Shown here in pieces: positions 5,713 through 12,160 of a DNA stretch of 64,000 nucleotides. This stretch comes from a virus. Location of the stretch: positions 90,412-154,411 of the IMG/VR virus record IMGVR_UViG_3300042307_001176, one strand, 5' to 3'. The first letter of the stretch is position 1, and every line of letters begins with the position of its first letter. Position numbers and translations under genes: made by a program. The notes below the pieces were generated by a model that saw only the letters and a program-made list of their open reading frames with translations, was not told where the DNA came from and searched no databases.

Positions 5713-6282
5713 ATGAAAATTATATTTTTAGATCATGACGGTGTAATTTGTCTTTCCCAACAATTTGGAGGACGTTACAAAAAGCAGGCTAAAGCTAGAA
5801 AAAAGCTTTCTCAGGATCTGATGACTTTTCCTGTTGGAGCTAGGTTTGATAATTTTGATAAGAAAGCAATAAAGGTTTTAAATACAATCTTAGAAGAAAC
5901 AGGAGCTGAAATAGTGGTTTCTTCAGATTGGAAAAACTGGGCAACTGTAGAAGAAATGGGTGAATACTATAAAGAGCAAGGAATTATTAAAACTCCTATA
6001 GATTTCACTCCTAGAGAATACACGTTACCAGAGAAACAAGAATGGCATCCAGATTGGGATTTAGAAGCATCAAGAACTTTAGAAATCCAAGAATGGTTGA
6101 AAGATCATCCAGAAGTCTCTCATTGGGTAGCAATAGATGATTTGGATATGAGTTTTAAAGAAGTATCTTCTAATAGAAGCGGTACCGGATGGGGATTAAT
6201 AAATTTCGTACACACTCCAAGCCTTAATGAAGGTATTAAAAAATGTGGAATTAAAGAAAAAGTTTTAAAATTTTTAAAATAA
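5713..6282 (+). CDS. HAD-family phosphatase, RNA-repair type (189 aa)
   Basis: The N-terminal FLDHDGVI (residues 4-11) is HAD motif I (DxDG type). VVSSDWKNW (about residue 70) is motif II, and WVAIDDLDMSF (about 138) supplies the acidic motif IV. The layout matches the HAD domain of 'Swiss Army Knife' RNA-repair proteins (HAD_SAK). The start at 5713 is chosen because the longer ORF reads through tRNA-Leu. Its position 2 nt behind a tRNA array and co-orientation fit a role in tRNA end healing, for example against host anticodon nucleases; the family fold is visible, the substrate is inferred. Confidence 0.7.
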   Translation: MKIIFLDHDGVICLSQQFGGRYKKQAKARKKLSQDLMTFPVGARFDNFDKKAIKVLNTILEETGAEIVVSSDWKNWATVEEMGEYYKEQGIIKTPIDFTPREYTLPEKQEWHPDWDLEASRTLEIQEWLKDHPEVSHWVAIDDLDMSFKEVSSNRSGTGWGLINFVHTPSLNEGIKKCGIKEKVLKFLK

Positions 6283-6294
6283 TTTAAGAAATCA

Positions 6295-6326
6295 TTTTTT
6301 TATCCCGTTACATTTGGTTATCTTTG
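6295..6326 (+). promoter_or_regulatory. Bacteroidota-type promoter (T-tract plus TATCTTTG)
   Basis: TATCTTTG (6319-6326) lies 24 nt after the first T of the AAATCATTTTTTT tract. It drives the gene at 6380. Confidence 0.7.
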
Positions 6327-6379
6327 TAATATAAATTAACAAACTTTATTTACAATTTACAATTTACAAAAAACCTATT

Positions 6380-6757
6380 ATGAAAAATCAAAAATTAAAA
6401 AGAGTTACTATGAGTGTATCTCACGAGAATCCTGATGCACAGGTAAATTTTAAATCAATCGGAATTGGAAAAGATCAAAGAGAAGCAGCTATTTTTGCTT
6501 TAGGATCTTTCTTAAATGTTATAGATGGAGTAAGCCAAGAAGGTATATCAGATTACAACGAAGCTTTGGAAATGGTTAATGCTCAATATTCGGAAGCTGA
6601 AATAGTATCATTTACTGAAACCCAATTGGAAAGGGCAAAAGATGCTTTTATTACTACTTACGAAACAACTAAAGTTGATTATGTTTGGGACGAAGTAGAA
6701 GATGGAATGGCTTTGGGCTTGATCGAAGGATTAGAAATAATCGAAGAGGAATATTAA
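6380..6757 (+). CDS. hypothetical early protein (125 aa)
   Basis: No family is recognised. The protein is soluble and acidic, mostly helical, with the hydrophobic patch AAIFALGSFLNVIDGV. It follows a host-type promoter with a 50-nt leader rich in AATTTACA repeats, so it is probably expressed early by host polymerase. It stands alone between tRNA arrays 2 and 3. Confidence 0.7.
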   Translation: MKNQKLKRVTMSVSHENPDAQVNFKSIGIGKDQREAAIFALGSFLNVIDGVSQEGISDYNEALEMVNAQYSEAEIVSFTETQLERAKDAFITTYETTKVDYVWDEVEDGMALGLIEGLEIIEEEY

Positions 6758-6774
6758 AAAATATCAAAAAACAT

Positions 6775-6805
6775 CTTTTTATTCAAAAAAGATATTGTAC
6801 TTTTG
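6775..6805 (+). promoter_or_regulatory. Bacteroidota-type promoter P3 (T-rich element plus TACTTTTG)
   Basis: TACTTTTG (6798-6805) has the element AACATCTTTTTA 23 nt upstream. It is the third example of a TAnnTTTG promoter in front of a tRNA leader. Confidence 0.65.
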
Positions 6806-6825
6806 CGAAACTATTCTGGAAACAG

Positions 6826-6834
6826 GATATATAA
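6826..6834 (+). promoter_or_regulatory. late promoter-like element in tRNA leader 3
   Basis: GATATATAA lies 9 nt before the leader ORF at 6844 and downstream of the host-type promoter. Array 3 may therefore be transcribed in both early and late phases. Confidence 0.5.
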
Positions 6835-6843
6835 TTAAGAAAA

Positions 6844-6951
6844 ATGAAAAACTGTAGTAAACATAACATCAATCGCATGATCAGTCAGATTAATGGCTGC
6901 TATCAAACGGTGGCGTTTTGGGCAAAGGGGAAAGAACCCGATCGAAGCTAA
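6844..6951 (+). CDS. putative leader peptide or structured leader of tRNA array 3 (35 aa)
   Basis: ATG at 6844 opens 35 codons to TAA at 6949. The segment is clearly richer in G and C than its surroundings (for example GGTGGCG and GGGCAAAGGGG), which may reflect RNA structure rather than protein. It occupies the same place as the short ORFs of leaders 1 and 2: after the promoter and before the terminator. Confidence 0.35.
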   Translation: MKNCSKHNINRMISQINGCYQTVAFWAKGKEPDRS

Positions 6952-6980
6952 TACAGGAAATCATATTTAGATATTTTGGA

Positions 6981-7013
6981 AAAGGCTTTGATTCACATCA
7001 AAGCCTTTTTTTT
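6981..7013 (+). terminator. intrinsic terminator of tRNA leader 3
   Basis: AAAGGCTTTGA (6981-6991), loop of six, TCAAAGCCTTT (6998-7008) and a T run. The eleven-pair stem is the strongest of the three leader terminators. Confidence 0.85.
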
Positions 7014-7025
7014 GTTCTTTGACAT
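7013..7025 (+). promoter_or_regulatory. boxA-like element of tRNA array 3
   Basis: TGTTCTTTGACAT is identical to the element before array 1. It lies at the end of the terminator T run and 12 nt before the first tRNA. Confidence 0.55.
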
Positions 7026-7037
7026 ACTGGAAAAAAT

Positions 7038-7110
7038 GGTACCGTAGCTCAGTCGGTAGAGCACTAGACTGAAAATCTAGGTGTCGCCGGTTCGATTCCG
7101 GCCGGTACCA
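7038..7110 (+). tRNA. tRNA-Phe (GAA)
   Basis: GGTACCG/CGGTACC acceptor, anticodon loop CTGAAAA, T-arm GCCGGTTCGATTCCGGC and discriminator A. Confidence 0.94.
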
Positions 7111-7120
7111 CAATTAAAAT

Positions 7121-7193
7121 GATCTCGTAGCTCAGCTGGTAGAGCACCGCACTTTTAATGCGGGAGTCGAGGGTTCGAGCCCCTCCGGGATCA
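7121..7193 (+). tRNA. tRNA-Lys (TTT)
   Basis: GATCTCG/CGGGATC acceptor, anticodon loop CTTTTAA and discriminator A. Confidence 0.94.
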
Positions 7194-7199
7194 CTACAC

Positions 7200-7272
7200 A
7201 CATCAGTAGCTCAATTGGTAGAGTGTTGGTCTCCAAAACCAAAGGTTGTAGGTTCGATTCCTACCTGGTGTG
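7200..7272 (+). tRNA. tRNA-Trp (CCA)
   Basis: ACATCAG/CTGGTGT acceptor, anticodon loop CTCCAAA and discriminator G as expected for Trp. Confidence 0.93.
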
Positions 7273-7278
7273 CTAAAA

Positions 7279-7351
7279 GGCTCTGTAGTTCAAGGGATTA
7301 GAATGGATCACTACGGATGATCTGATCCTGGTTCGAATCCAGGTGGAGTCT
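7279..7351 (+). tRNA. tRNA-Arg (ACG)
   Basis: Perfect anticodon stem GATCA/TGATC around loop CTACGGA, T-arm CCTGGTTCGAATCCAGG. The acceptor GGCTCTG/TGGAGTC has three G-U pairs, and the discriminator is T, which is unusual for Arg. Confidence 0.85.
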
Positions 7352-7362
7352 CAAACAAATAG

Positions 7363-7433
7363 GGTCGTGTGGTCGAGTGGTTAGGCACTAGTCTGCAAAA
7401 CTAGTTATACTGGTTCAATTCCAGTCACGACCT
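7363..7433 (+). tRNA. tRNA-Cys (GCA)
   Basis: GGTCGTG/CACGACC acceptor is fully paired. The loop is CTGCAAA and the discriminator U, as expected for Cys. Confidence 0.93.
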
Positions 7434-7450
7434 CAAAAAAATTTAAAAAT

Positions 7451-7588
7451 ATGATGATAGAAAGTAAAATAGTAGCCAGAGGAAGTTTCCCCTCAAGCAG
7501 AGAAAACTTAAGAAGAGAAACATTAAAATTTAATAGAGCCAAAATATTGATCGGAAGAATTAAAAGACTAATTAACAAAGGAAAGTAA
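7451..7588 (+). CDS. small basic protein inside tRNA array 3 (45 aa)
   Basis: ATG-ATG at 7451 opens 45 codons to TAA at 7586. About a quarter of the residues are Lys or Arg (RRETLKFNRAKILIGRIKRL), suggesting a helical basic peptide. Its last nine bases overlap the first bases of tRNA-Ser (starting 7580), so processing of the tRNA would destroy the mRNA end. Either it is a genuine small gene in a polycistronic tRNA transcript or chance; the A-rich start region favours a gene. Confidence 0.45.
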   Translation: MMIESKIVARGSFPSSRENLRRETLKFNRAKILIGRIKRLINKGK

Positions 7589-7665
7589 TCTCAGATGGTG
7601 ACGGGGCTCGCCTGCTAAGCGAAGCGTACCTTAATTGGTATTTGGTTCGATTCCAATTCTTTCCG
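7580..7665 (+). tRNA. tRNA-Ser (GCT)
   Basis: Class II tRNA with GGAAAG/CTTTCC acceptor (seventh pair mismatched), loop CTGCTAA, variable arm GCGTACCTTAATTGGTA and discriminator G. The D-arm is weak. The first bases overlap the end of the 45-aa ORF. Confidence 0.82.
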
Positions 7666-7671
7666 CAACAT

Positions 7672-7745
7672 TGACATATAGCTCAGTTGGTTAGAGCGTT
7701 GATCTGATACGTCAAAGGCCGAAGGTTCGAATCCTTCTATGTCAA
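7672..7745 (+). tRNA. tRNA-Ile (GAT)
   Basis: TGACATA/TATGTCA acceptor, loop CTGATAC and discriminator A. CCA is encoded at 7746-7748. Confidence 0.93.
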
Positions 7746-7753
7746 CCACATTT

Positions 7754-7826
7754 AGTCTCTTAGCTCAGTTGGCAGAGCGTTTGGTTTACATCCAAAATGT
7801 CGGGGGTTCGAATCCCTCAGGGACTA
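7754..7826 (+). tRNA. tRNA-Val (TAC)
   Basis: AGTCTCT/AGGGACT acceptor, anticodon stem TTTGG/CCAAA around loop TTTACAT, and discriminator A. Confidence 0.93.
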
Positions 7827-7828
7827 CA

Positions 7829-7910
7829 AGATTAGAAGCGGCGAATGGGGTTACTTCTCAGAACTTTTAAATTTGACCAAAAAACACCTCGCTCAAATAT
7901 TCTCTAATCT
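7829..7910 (+). ncRNA. structured non-tRNA element in tRNA array 3
   Basis: AGATTAGA (7829-7836) pairs with TCTAATCT (7903-7910), like an 8-bp acceptor stem. Inside, AGC/GCT and GGGGT/ACCTC pairings are possible. There is no GTTC-type T-loop and no clear anticodon arm. The length and position match a tRNA slot, so it may be a degenerate tRNA or a distinct small RNA released by processing of its flanking tRNAs. Confidence 0.35.
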
Positions 7911-7915
7911 AAACT

Positions 7916-7987
7916 GGGGATGTAGCTCAGCGGTAGAGCTCTCGACTGTTAATCGATAGGTCGCTGGTTCGAATCCAGCCTTCCCCG
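7916..7987 (+). tRNA. tRNA-Asn (GTT)
   Basis: GGGGATG/CTTCCCC acceptor with one T-T mismatch, loop CTGTTAA, T-arm GCTGGTTCGAATCCAGC and discriminator G, as expected for Asn. Confidence 0.9.
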
Positions 7988-7992
7988 CAATT

Positions 7993-8074
7993 CGGAGTGT
8001 TGAGCAATTGGCTGCTCAGCTGACTGTAAATCAGCCGCCTTAAGGCATTGGGGGTTCGAATCCCTCCGCTCCGA
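7993..8074 (+). tRNA. tRNA-Tyr (GTA)
   Basis: Class II tRNA with CGGAGTG/CGCTCCG acceptor, loop CTGTAAA, long variable arm (GCCTTAAGGC) and discriminator A. Confidence 0.92.
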
Positions 8075-8081
8075 CACAGTG

Positions 8082-8146
8082 TATCTGTAAGATATAGAGA
8101 CGGACAGTCCGACGGTTGAAGTGGATGCGTAATTCCACACGTCTCT
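8082..8146 (+). ncRNA. tRNA-like mini structure
   Basis: AGAGACG (8096-8102) pairs with CGTCTCT (8140-8146) like an acceptor stem, and GTGGA/TCCAC (8121-8125, 8134-8138) sits where a T-arm would be. A further hairpin TATCT-GTA-AGATA precedes it. The molecule would be about 51 nt, with no recognisable D or anticodon arm. It may be a reduced tRNA or an unrelated small RNA. Confidence 0.35.
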
Positions 8147-8150
8147 AAAT

Positions 8151-8223
8151 GCGATAGTAGCTCAGTTGGTAGAGCACCGTCCTTCCAAGTCGGGGGTCGC
8201 AGGTTCGAATCCTGTCTATCGCT
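8151..8223 (+). tRNA. tRNA-Gly (TCC)
   Basis: GCGATAG/CTATCGC acceptor, loop CTTCCAA and discriminator U. CCA is encoded at 8224-8226. One T-T mismatch lies in the anticodon stem. Confidence 0.91.
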
Positions 8224-8227
8224 CCAC

Positions 8228-8300
8228 GGGGTAGTAGCTCAATTGGCTGAGCGCTTCCTTTGCAAGGAAGAGGATGTGGGTTCAAGTCCCATCTACTCCA
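8228..8300 (+). tRNA. tRNA-Ala (TGC)
   Basis: GGGGTAG/CTACTCC acceptor with a G3-U70 pair, the Ala identity element. The loop is TTTGCAA and the discriminator A. Confidence 0.94.
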
Positions 8301-8307
8301 CTTATAT

Positions 8308-8380
8308 GGCGAGTTAGCTCAGTTGGTAGAGCGTTGGAATCATACCCCAAAGGTCGGCAGTTCGAACCTGCCACTCGCTA
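8308..8380 (+). tRNA. tRNA-Met (CAT), second elongator-type copy
   Basis: GGCGAGT/ACTCGCT acceptor, loop ATCATAC with an A-C mismatch closing the anticodon stem, and discriminator A. It could be an elongator Met or a lysidine-type Ile2 tRNA; the sequence does not decide. Confidence 0.85.
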
Positions 8381-8382
8381 CT

Positions 8383-8456
8383 GTGACGGTAGCTCAGTTG
8401 GTTAGAGCGTCTGATTGTGGTTCAGAAGGTCGGGGGTTCGATTCCCCTCTGTCACC
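8383..8456 (+). tRNA. tRNA-His (GTG)
   Basis: GTGACGG/CTGTCAC acceptor, loop TTGTGGT and discriminator C. CCA is encoded at 8457-8459. The base before position 1 is T, so the usual G-1 of bacterial tRNA-His is not encoded. Confidence 0.92.
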
Positions 8457-8460
8457 CCAT

Positions 8461-8533
8461 GCCTTTGTAGCTCAGTTGGTAGAGCACTTCACTTGTAATG
8501 AAGATGTCGCAGGTTCAATCCCTGTCAAAGGCT
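8461..8533 (+). tRNA. tRNA-Thr (TGT)
   Basis: GCCTTTG/CAAAGGC acceptor, loop CTTGTAA and discriminator U. Confidence 0.93.
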
Positions 8534-8539
8534 CTAAAT

Positions 8540-8612
8540 TGTCCTGTGGTGTAATTGGCAACACGTCTGGTTTTGGACCAGAAGAGTCCAGGTTCGAGCC
8601 CTGGCGGGACAT
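8540..8612 (+). tRNA. tRNA-Gln (TTG)
   Basis: TGTCCTG/CGGGACA acceptor, loop TTTTGGA and typical Gln D-arm GGTGTAATTGGCAACAC. Last tRNA of array 3. Confidence 0.93.
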
Positions 8613-8659
8613 CTAAAAAATAAGATAAATAGATTGACCAGTGTGTAAAAAATGTAGTT

Positions 8660-9148
8660 ATGAAAGTGCTAGTTCTAAATAATGACTTTACTCCTATAAG
8701 TGTTACCGACTTTGCTCGTGGATTTAAGCTTGTGTATAAAGGTAAAGCAGAAGTTTTAGAGCACGATGAACAAAATCCAATTGTTACTGAACAAAGCACT
8801 TACAAAAGACCTTCTGTTATCAGACTTTTAAAATATGTTGTATTGCCTTTTAAGAAGTTAAAACCGACTAGGGAAAATATCTTTAGAAGAGATGGGATGA
8901 AATGTGTTTATTGTGATACTACTAAGAACCTAACAATAGATCACGTTCTACCTAGATCTAGAGGTGGAGTTAATACATGGGAGAATCTAACAACATGTTG
9001 TTCAAAATGTAACAATAAAAAAGATGACAGGACTCCAGAAGAAGCTGGAATGAGAATGAGACAGAAACCATTCAAGCCAGGATACGGATATTTTATACGC
9101 AATTTCGCAAAAGGATTGGAGGTATGGACAGCATATCTCCCTGATTAA
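8660..9148 (+). CDS. HNH endonuclease (162 aa)
   Basis: The N-terminal half (VLNNDFTPISV, FKLVYKGKAEVLE, PSVIRLLKYVVLP) and the HNH core match the widespread stand-alone bacterial HNH family. The core has CVYC (residues about 83-86), the catalytic LTIDHVLPRSRGG (about 92-104) and CCSKCNNKK (about 113-121), giving a four-Cys zinc site. It is complete and follows tRNA array 3. Possible jobs are a homing endonuclease acting at the tRNA arrays or a packaging/restriction nuclease; the family does not decide. An intrinsic terminator follows. Confidence 0.85.
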   Translation: MKVLVLNNDFTPISVTDFARGFKLVYKGKAEVLEHDEQNPIVTEQSTYKRPSVIRLLKYVVLPFKKLKPTRENIFRRDGMKCVYCDTTKNLTIDHVLPRSRGGVNTWENLTTCCSKCNNKKDDRTPEEAGMRMRQKPFKPGYGYFIRNFAKGLEVWTAYLPD

Positions 9149-9155
9149 AAATTAA

Positions 9156-9186
9156 CCCCGGATTTATCAATAATCTGGGGCTTTTT
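9156..9186 (+). terminator. intrinsic terminator after HNH gene
   Basis: CCCCGGATT/AATCTGGGG stem (one mismatch position) with a seven-base loop, followed by CTTTTT. Confidence 0.75.
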
Positions 9187-9233
9187 GTGGAAATCTTTAT
9201 CGTCACATAATCTATAAGAAGTAAACTATTATT

Positions 9234-10298
9234 ATGTTATTTGATTTTGACGATATCTTAATTGAACCTGAAATACAAACCCACATTAGATCAAGAAAAC
9301 AGGTCGATGTAATGGACGAAAAACAAATGCTTCCTCTCTTTACTGCACCTATGGATACAGTTATAAATGAGGATAATATAAATATATTTAATAACAATAA
9401 AATATATGGAATTATTCCCAGAAAAGCCAATCCTGGATTAGATTACTTCTCAACTAATTATAAGGTATGGTATTCCTATGGTTTAGATGATTTTAAGAAG
9501 ATATTTATTGAAAATGATATAAACCTAAAGATAGGTGAAAGATCGTTTGTCTTAATTGATGTAGCAAATGGTCATATGAAATATGTTAAGGACTTAGTTA
9601 AAGAATCAAAAGAAAAATACGGAAGATCTTTAGTGCTAATGGTGGGAAATTGTGCTAATCCATCTACATTTTTATCTCTGTCACAAGTTGGAGCGGATTA
9701 CGTCAGAATGGGAATAGGTAACGGAGCTGGGTGTCTAACCACCGTTCAAACTGGTATCGGTTACCCTATGGCATCTTTAATTCATGAAACAGTTAAGATA
9801 CAACAAGAAAGAAACCTCACAACAAAGATAGTAGCAGATGGAGGTTTTAAAAAATATGCAGATGTTATTAAAGCATTGGCTTTAGGAGCTGACTATGTTA
9901 TGCTTGGTAGTATTTTTAATAAAACATTAGAAAGTTGTGGCGAAACATATGAAGGTAATAAAAAATATGATTCATGGACCGAGCCTGGTGACAAAGTAGA
10001 CCAATACTCTTTAGATGTTCTAATACAATTTGAAGCTGGTAAAAAATTCTATAAAAAATTTAGAGGCATGTCAACTAAGGATGTGCAGAAGAGTCTAGGC
10101 AAAACAGAATTAAAAACATCAGAAGGAATTTCTAAAATGCAACCAGTTGAATATACTCTTACCGGATGGATTGAGAACTTTACTGATTATTTAAAATCTG
10201 CTATGAGTTATACTGATTGTTTAACTATTGGTGAATTTATTGGAAAGGTTAGATTCAATAAAATTTCAAAAAATTCAATGGAAAGATTCAATAAATAG
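9234..10298 (+). CDS. GMP reductase / IMP dehydrogenase-like enzyme (354 aa)
   Basis: A TIM-barrel enzyme of the IMPDH/GMPR family: FDDILIEP at the start, LFTAPMDTV (about 34-42), VRMGIGNGAGCLTT with the catalytic Cys167, then TGIGYP, VADGGFKKYADVIKALALGADYVMLG (the phosphate-binding region, quoted here in parts about 201-226) and the flap RGMSTK near 278. The TGxGYP after the catalytic loop is closer to GMP reductases than to IMPDH. No CBS domains. GMPR would convert GMP to IMP, shifting purine pools; as IMPDH it would feed guanine nucleotides. It stands next to the thymidylate synthase-family gene, so a nucleotide-pool role is likely. Confidence 0.8.
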   Translation: MLFDFDDILIEPEIQTHIRSRKQVDVMDEKQMLPLFTAPMDTVINEDNINIFNNNKIYGIIPRKANPGLDYFSTNYKVWYSYGLDDFKKIFIENDINLKIGERSFVLIDVANGHMKYVKDLVKESKEKYGRSLVLMVGNCANPSTFLSLSQVGADYVRMGIGNGAGCLTTVQTGIGYPMASLIHETVKIQQERNLTTKIVADGGFKKYADVIKALALGADYVMLGSIFNKTLESCGETYEGNKKYDSWTEPGDKVDQYSLDVLIQFEAGKKFYKKFRGMSTKDVQKSLGKTELKTSEGISKMQPVEYTLTGWIENFTDYLKSAMSYTDCLTIGEFIGKVRFNKISKNSMERFNK

Positions 10299-10318
10299 GA
10301 AACTAGATCAGGTTTTTT

Positions 10319-10327
10319 AGTATAATA
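10319..10327 (+). promoter_or_regulatory. AGTATAATA element, possible third promoter class
   Basis: AGTATAATA lies 12 nt before the ATG at 10340. Similar elements precede the genes at 15289 and 37390. It may be a further promoter type; the evidence is three sites only. Confidence 0.3.
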
Positions 10328-10339
10328 AAGAAAAAAATA

Positions 10340-11125
10340 ATGAAAAAGTTTGGGCGTTTTAATGATGTGATCCGTTGGACTGCACAACAAATGTACGATT
10401 ACTCATATGAGGTACATACAGAAAAATGGCAGGGTAAGGAGATTAAACATGATCCTAAGTACACAATGATTGAAACATTAAACCTTTCTTTTTCGTGTCA
10501 GATGTCACCGGATATTAAAGAGATAGGTGAACAGATTAAACCAAATTTTGCATGGGCAGACGAACACTTTGAAGAAAGAGTTAGCGGATTACCATTGAAC
10601 CCTCCTCCCTCACATGTGAGATGGCCTTATGCTCAAAAGAATAATGAGGAATTTGGAGGACTTGAAAAATTTTCACATACTTATCCAGAAAGAATCTGGC
10701 CCAAATTTGCATCAGAAATTCCTAACAGTAAGATGTCAGGAATAAGATATGAATACGGGGATTTTAATGATGTTGTTGAATTAATGTCAAGAGAACCTTT
10801 CACTAGACAAGCATTCCTTCCTATTTGGTTTCCTGAAGATACTGGATCAGTTACAGGAGAAAGAGTTCCTTGTACTATTGGATATCATTTCATTAGGAGA
10901 GGAGATTGGGTACATGTTGTTTATTATATTAGATCTTGCGATTTCTTTAGACACTTTAGAGATGACATTTATCTTTGTGCTAAAAAAGTATTCTGGTTAA
11001 TTGAAAAACTAAAAGAAAAAGATCCAGAGAATTGGAATAATGTAAAACCTGGTATGCTTACTATGCACATTACTTCTTTACATGCTTGGGCAGTAGAAAA
11101 GTCTTTGCTAAAGAAATTAATGTAA
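10340..11125 (+). CDS. thymidylate synthase-family enzyme, dCMP hydroxymethylase-like (261 aa)
   Basis: The catalytic Cys178 (ERVPCTIGYHF) and the phosphate-binding RSCD (198-201) are exactly 20 residues apart, as in ThyA (Cys146/Arg166). QAFLPIWFPED corresponds to the ThyA segment before the Cys. The residue equivalent to ThyA Asn177, which selects dUMP, is Asp209 (RDDIY). Asn-to-Asp here is the known signature of dCMP hydroxymethylases such as T4 gp42. So it may make hydroxymethyl-dCMP for a modified genome. The His after the Cys is Thr. The family is clear; the substrate is inferred from one residue. Confidence 0.72.
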   Translation: MKKFGRFNDVIRWTAQQMYDYSYEVHTEKWQGKEIKHDPKYTMIETLNLSFSCQMSPDIKEIGEQIKPNFAWADEHFEERVSGLPLNPPPSHVRWPYAQKNNEEFGGLEKFSHTYPERIWPKFASEIPNSKMSGIRYEYGDFNDVVELMSREPFTRQAFLPIWFPEDTGSVTGERVPCTIGYHFIRRGDWVHVVYYIRSCDFFRHFRDDIYLCAKKVFWLIEKLKEKDPENWNNVKPGMLTMHITSLHAWAVEKSLLKKLM

Positions 11126-11126
11126 T

Positions 11127-11135
11127 GATATATAT
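11127..11135 (+). promoter_or_regulatory. late promoter-like element GATATATAT
   Basis: It ends 3 nt before the ATG at 11139 and overlaps the stop-proximal region of the preceding gene. Confidence 0.5.
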
Positions 11136-11138
11136 TGG

Positions 11139-11969
11139 ATGCTTAAACATCTAAAAGATTTTAAAAATTTTAGTCTATTCGAATCGATTAGAATAGAAAA
11201 AATGGATCCTTCCACATACGAAAAAGAAACAGTTACTGCTTTACCTTATGTTGATAAGATAGAGGAAAATAGACAATTATTTCTTAAAAAACTTTGTAAA
11301 ATTTCAGAAGAGCTAGATATAAAACCAGAATGGCTTTTACATACAATATTTCATGAAAGTAGGTTTGATCCTAAGTACAGAGATCAAATGTCACGTGCAG
11401 TAGGACTTATTTCTTTTCTTCCTAGTATTTTAAAAATATTTATCAACGATGAAACAGGTAAAACAATAACGCCTAATGACGTTTTACAAATGAGCAATAT
11501 TGATCAATTGGACTTAGTTGCGGAATTTTATAAAATGTGGTTCGAAAAAATGAAATTAAAATCACCAATTATTGCTGGAGATTTTGCAGCTTTAACTTTC
11601 TATCCTGCAGTAATACAAAAGGATTGGGGGTGGAAATTCCCTGATTATGTAGTGGATTTAAATATAGAAATGTTTAATAAGTTCCCTTCTGGTGTTGGTA
11701 GAACTAAAAAAGATTATTATGATTATATTGATCAAGTATTAAATAACAATACTGAACAAGATGATGATAATGATTATATACTAGGTAATTTTGGTGGTGC
11801 TTTTGCAGAGCCAGGAGTATATAGTAATAAGAAACCTTTAGAATTTTATAAAGATCTTTTATTTGCTATACAAGATCCAGCACAAAATCAAGAGCTACAA
11901 GCTCAGGACATAGAAAATACAGAGAAATCCAAGCAGATTGGTACACTAGGAATAAACAACGTAAAATAA
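11139..11969 (+). CDS. transglycosylase-like protein with capsid-targeting-like N-terminus (276 aa)
   Basis: Residues about 57-105 read as a lysozyme-like/SLT transglycosylase domain: LDIKPEWLLHTIFHESRFDP with the catalytic Glu, then AVGLISFLPSIL. The N-terminus MLKHLKDFKNFSLFE-S ends in Leu-Phe-Glu, the [IL]-x-E prohead protease pattern. There is no signal peptide, so it is not exported by the host as an endolysin; packaging in the virion and peptidoglycan cleavage during DNA entry is the more natural reading. The C-terminal third is acidic and Gln-rich. The enzyme family is visible, the virion role inferred. Confidence 0.68.
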   Translation: MLKHLKDFKNFSLFESIRIEKMDPSTYEKETVTALPYVDKIEENRQLFLKKLCKISEELDIKPEWLLHTIFHESRFDPKYRDQMSRAVGLISFLPSILKIFINDETGKTITPNDVLQMSNIDQLDLVAEFYKMWFEKMKLKSPIIAGDFAALTFYPAVIQKDWGWKFPDYVVDLNIEMFNKFPSGVGRTKKDYYDYIDQVLNNNTEQDDDNDYILGNFGGAFAEPGVYSNKKPLEFYKDLLFAIQDPAQNQELQAQDIENTEKSKQIGTLGINNVK

Positions 11970-11977
11970 AATATAAA

Positions 11978-12160
11978 ATGAAAGCTATTATTAATTTTTT
12001 TAAATCTTTATTTACAACTAAAAAAGAAGAGATGTTTTGTGAGATCGTGAAAAAAGAAGCTACTCCTAAAGCTAAAAGAGGAAAAAAACCTAAAACTGAA
12101 AAAGCGATAGGAAAGGAAGTTAAAGCTCCTGCTAAAAAATCCAAAAAAAGTGAAAATTAA
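11978..12160 (+). CDS. lysine-rich histone H1-like small protein (60 aa)
   Basis: The first 12 residues (MKAIINFFKSLF) form an amphipathic helix. The second half is Lys/Ala/Pro-rich (ATPKAKRGKKPKTEKAIG, APAKKSKK), like bacterial histone H1-like tails. It may bind DNA. Its end overlaps the start of the next gene by 11 nt. It is a possible substrate for the SET-domain protein at 14207, but that link is speculation. Confidence 0.6.
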   Translation: MKAIINFFKSLFTTKKEEMFCEIVKKEATPKAKRGKKPKTEKAIGKEVKAPAKKSKKSEN

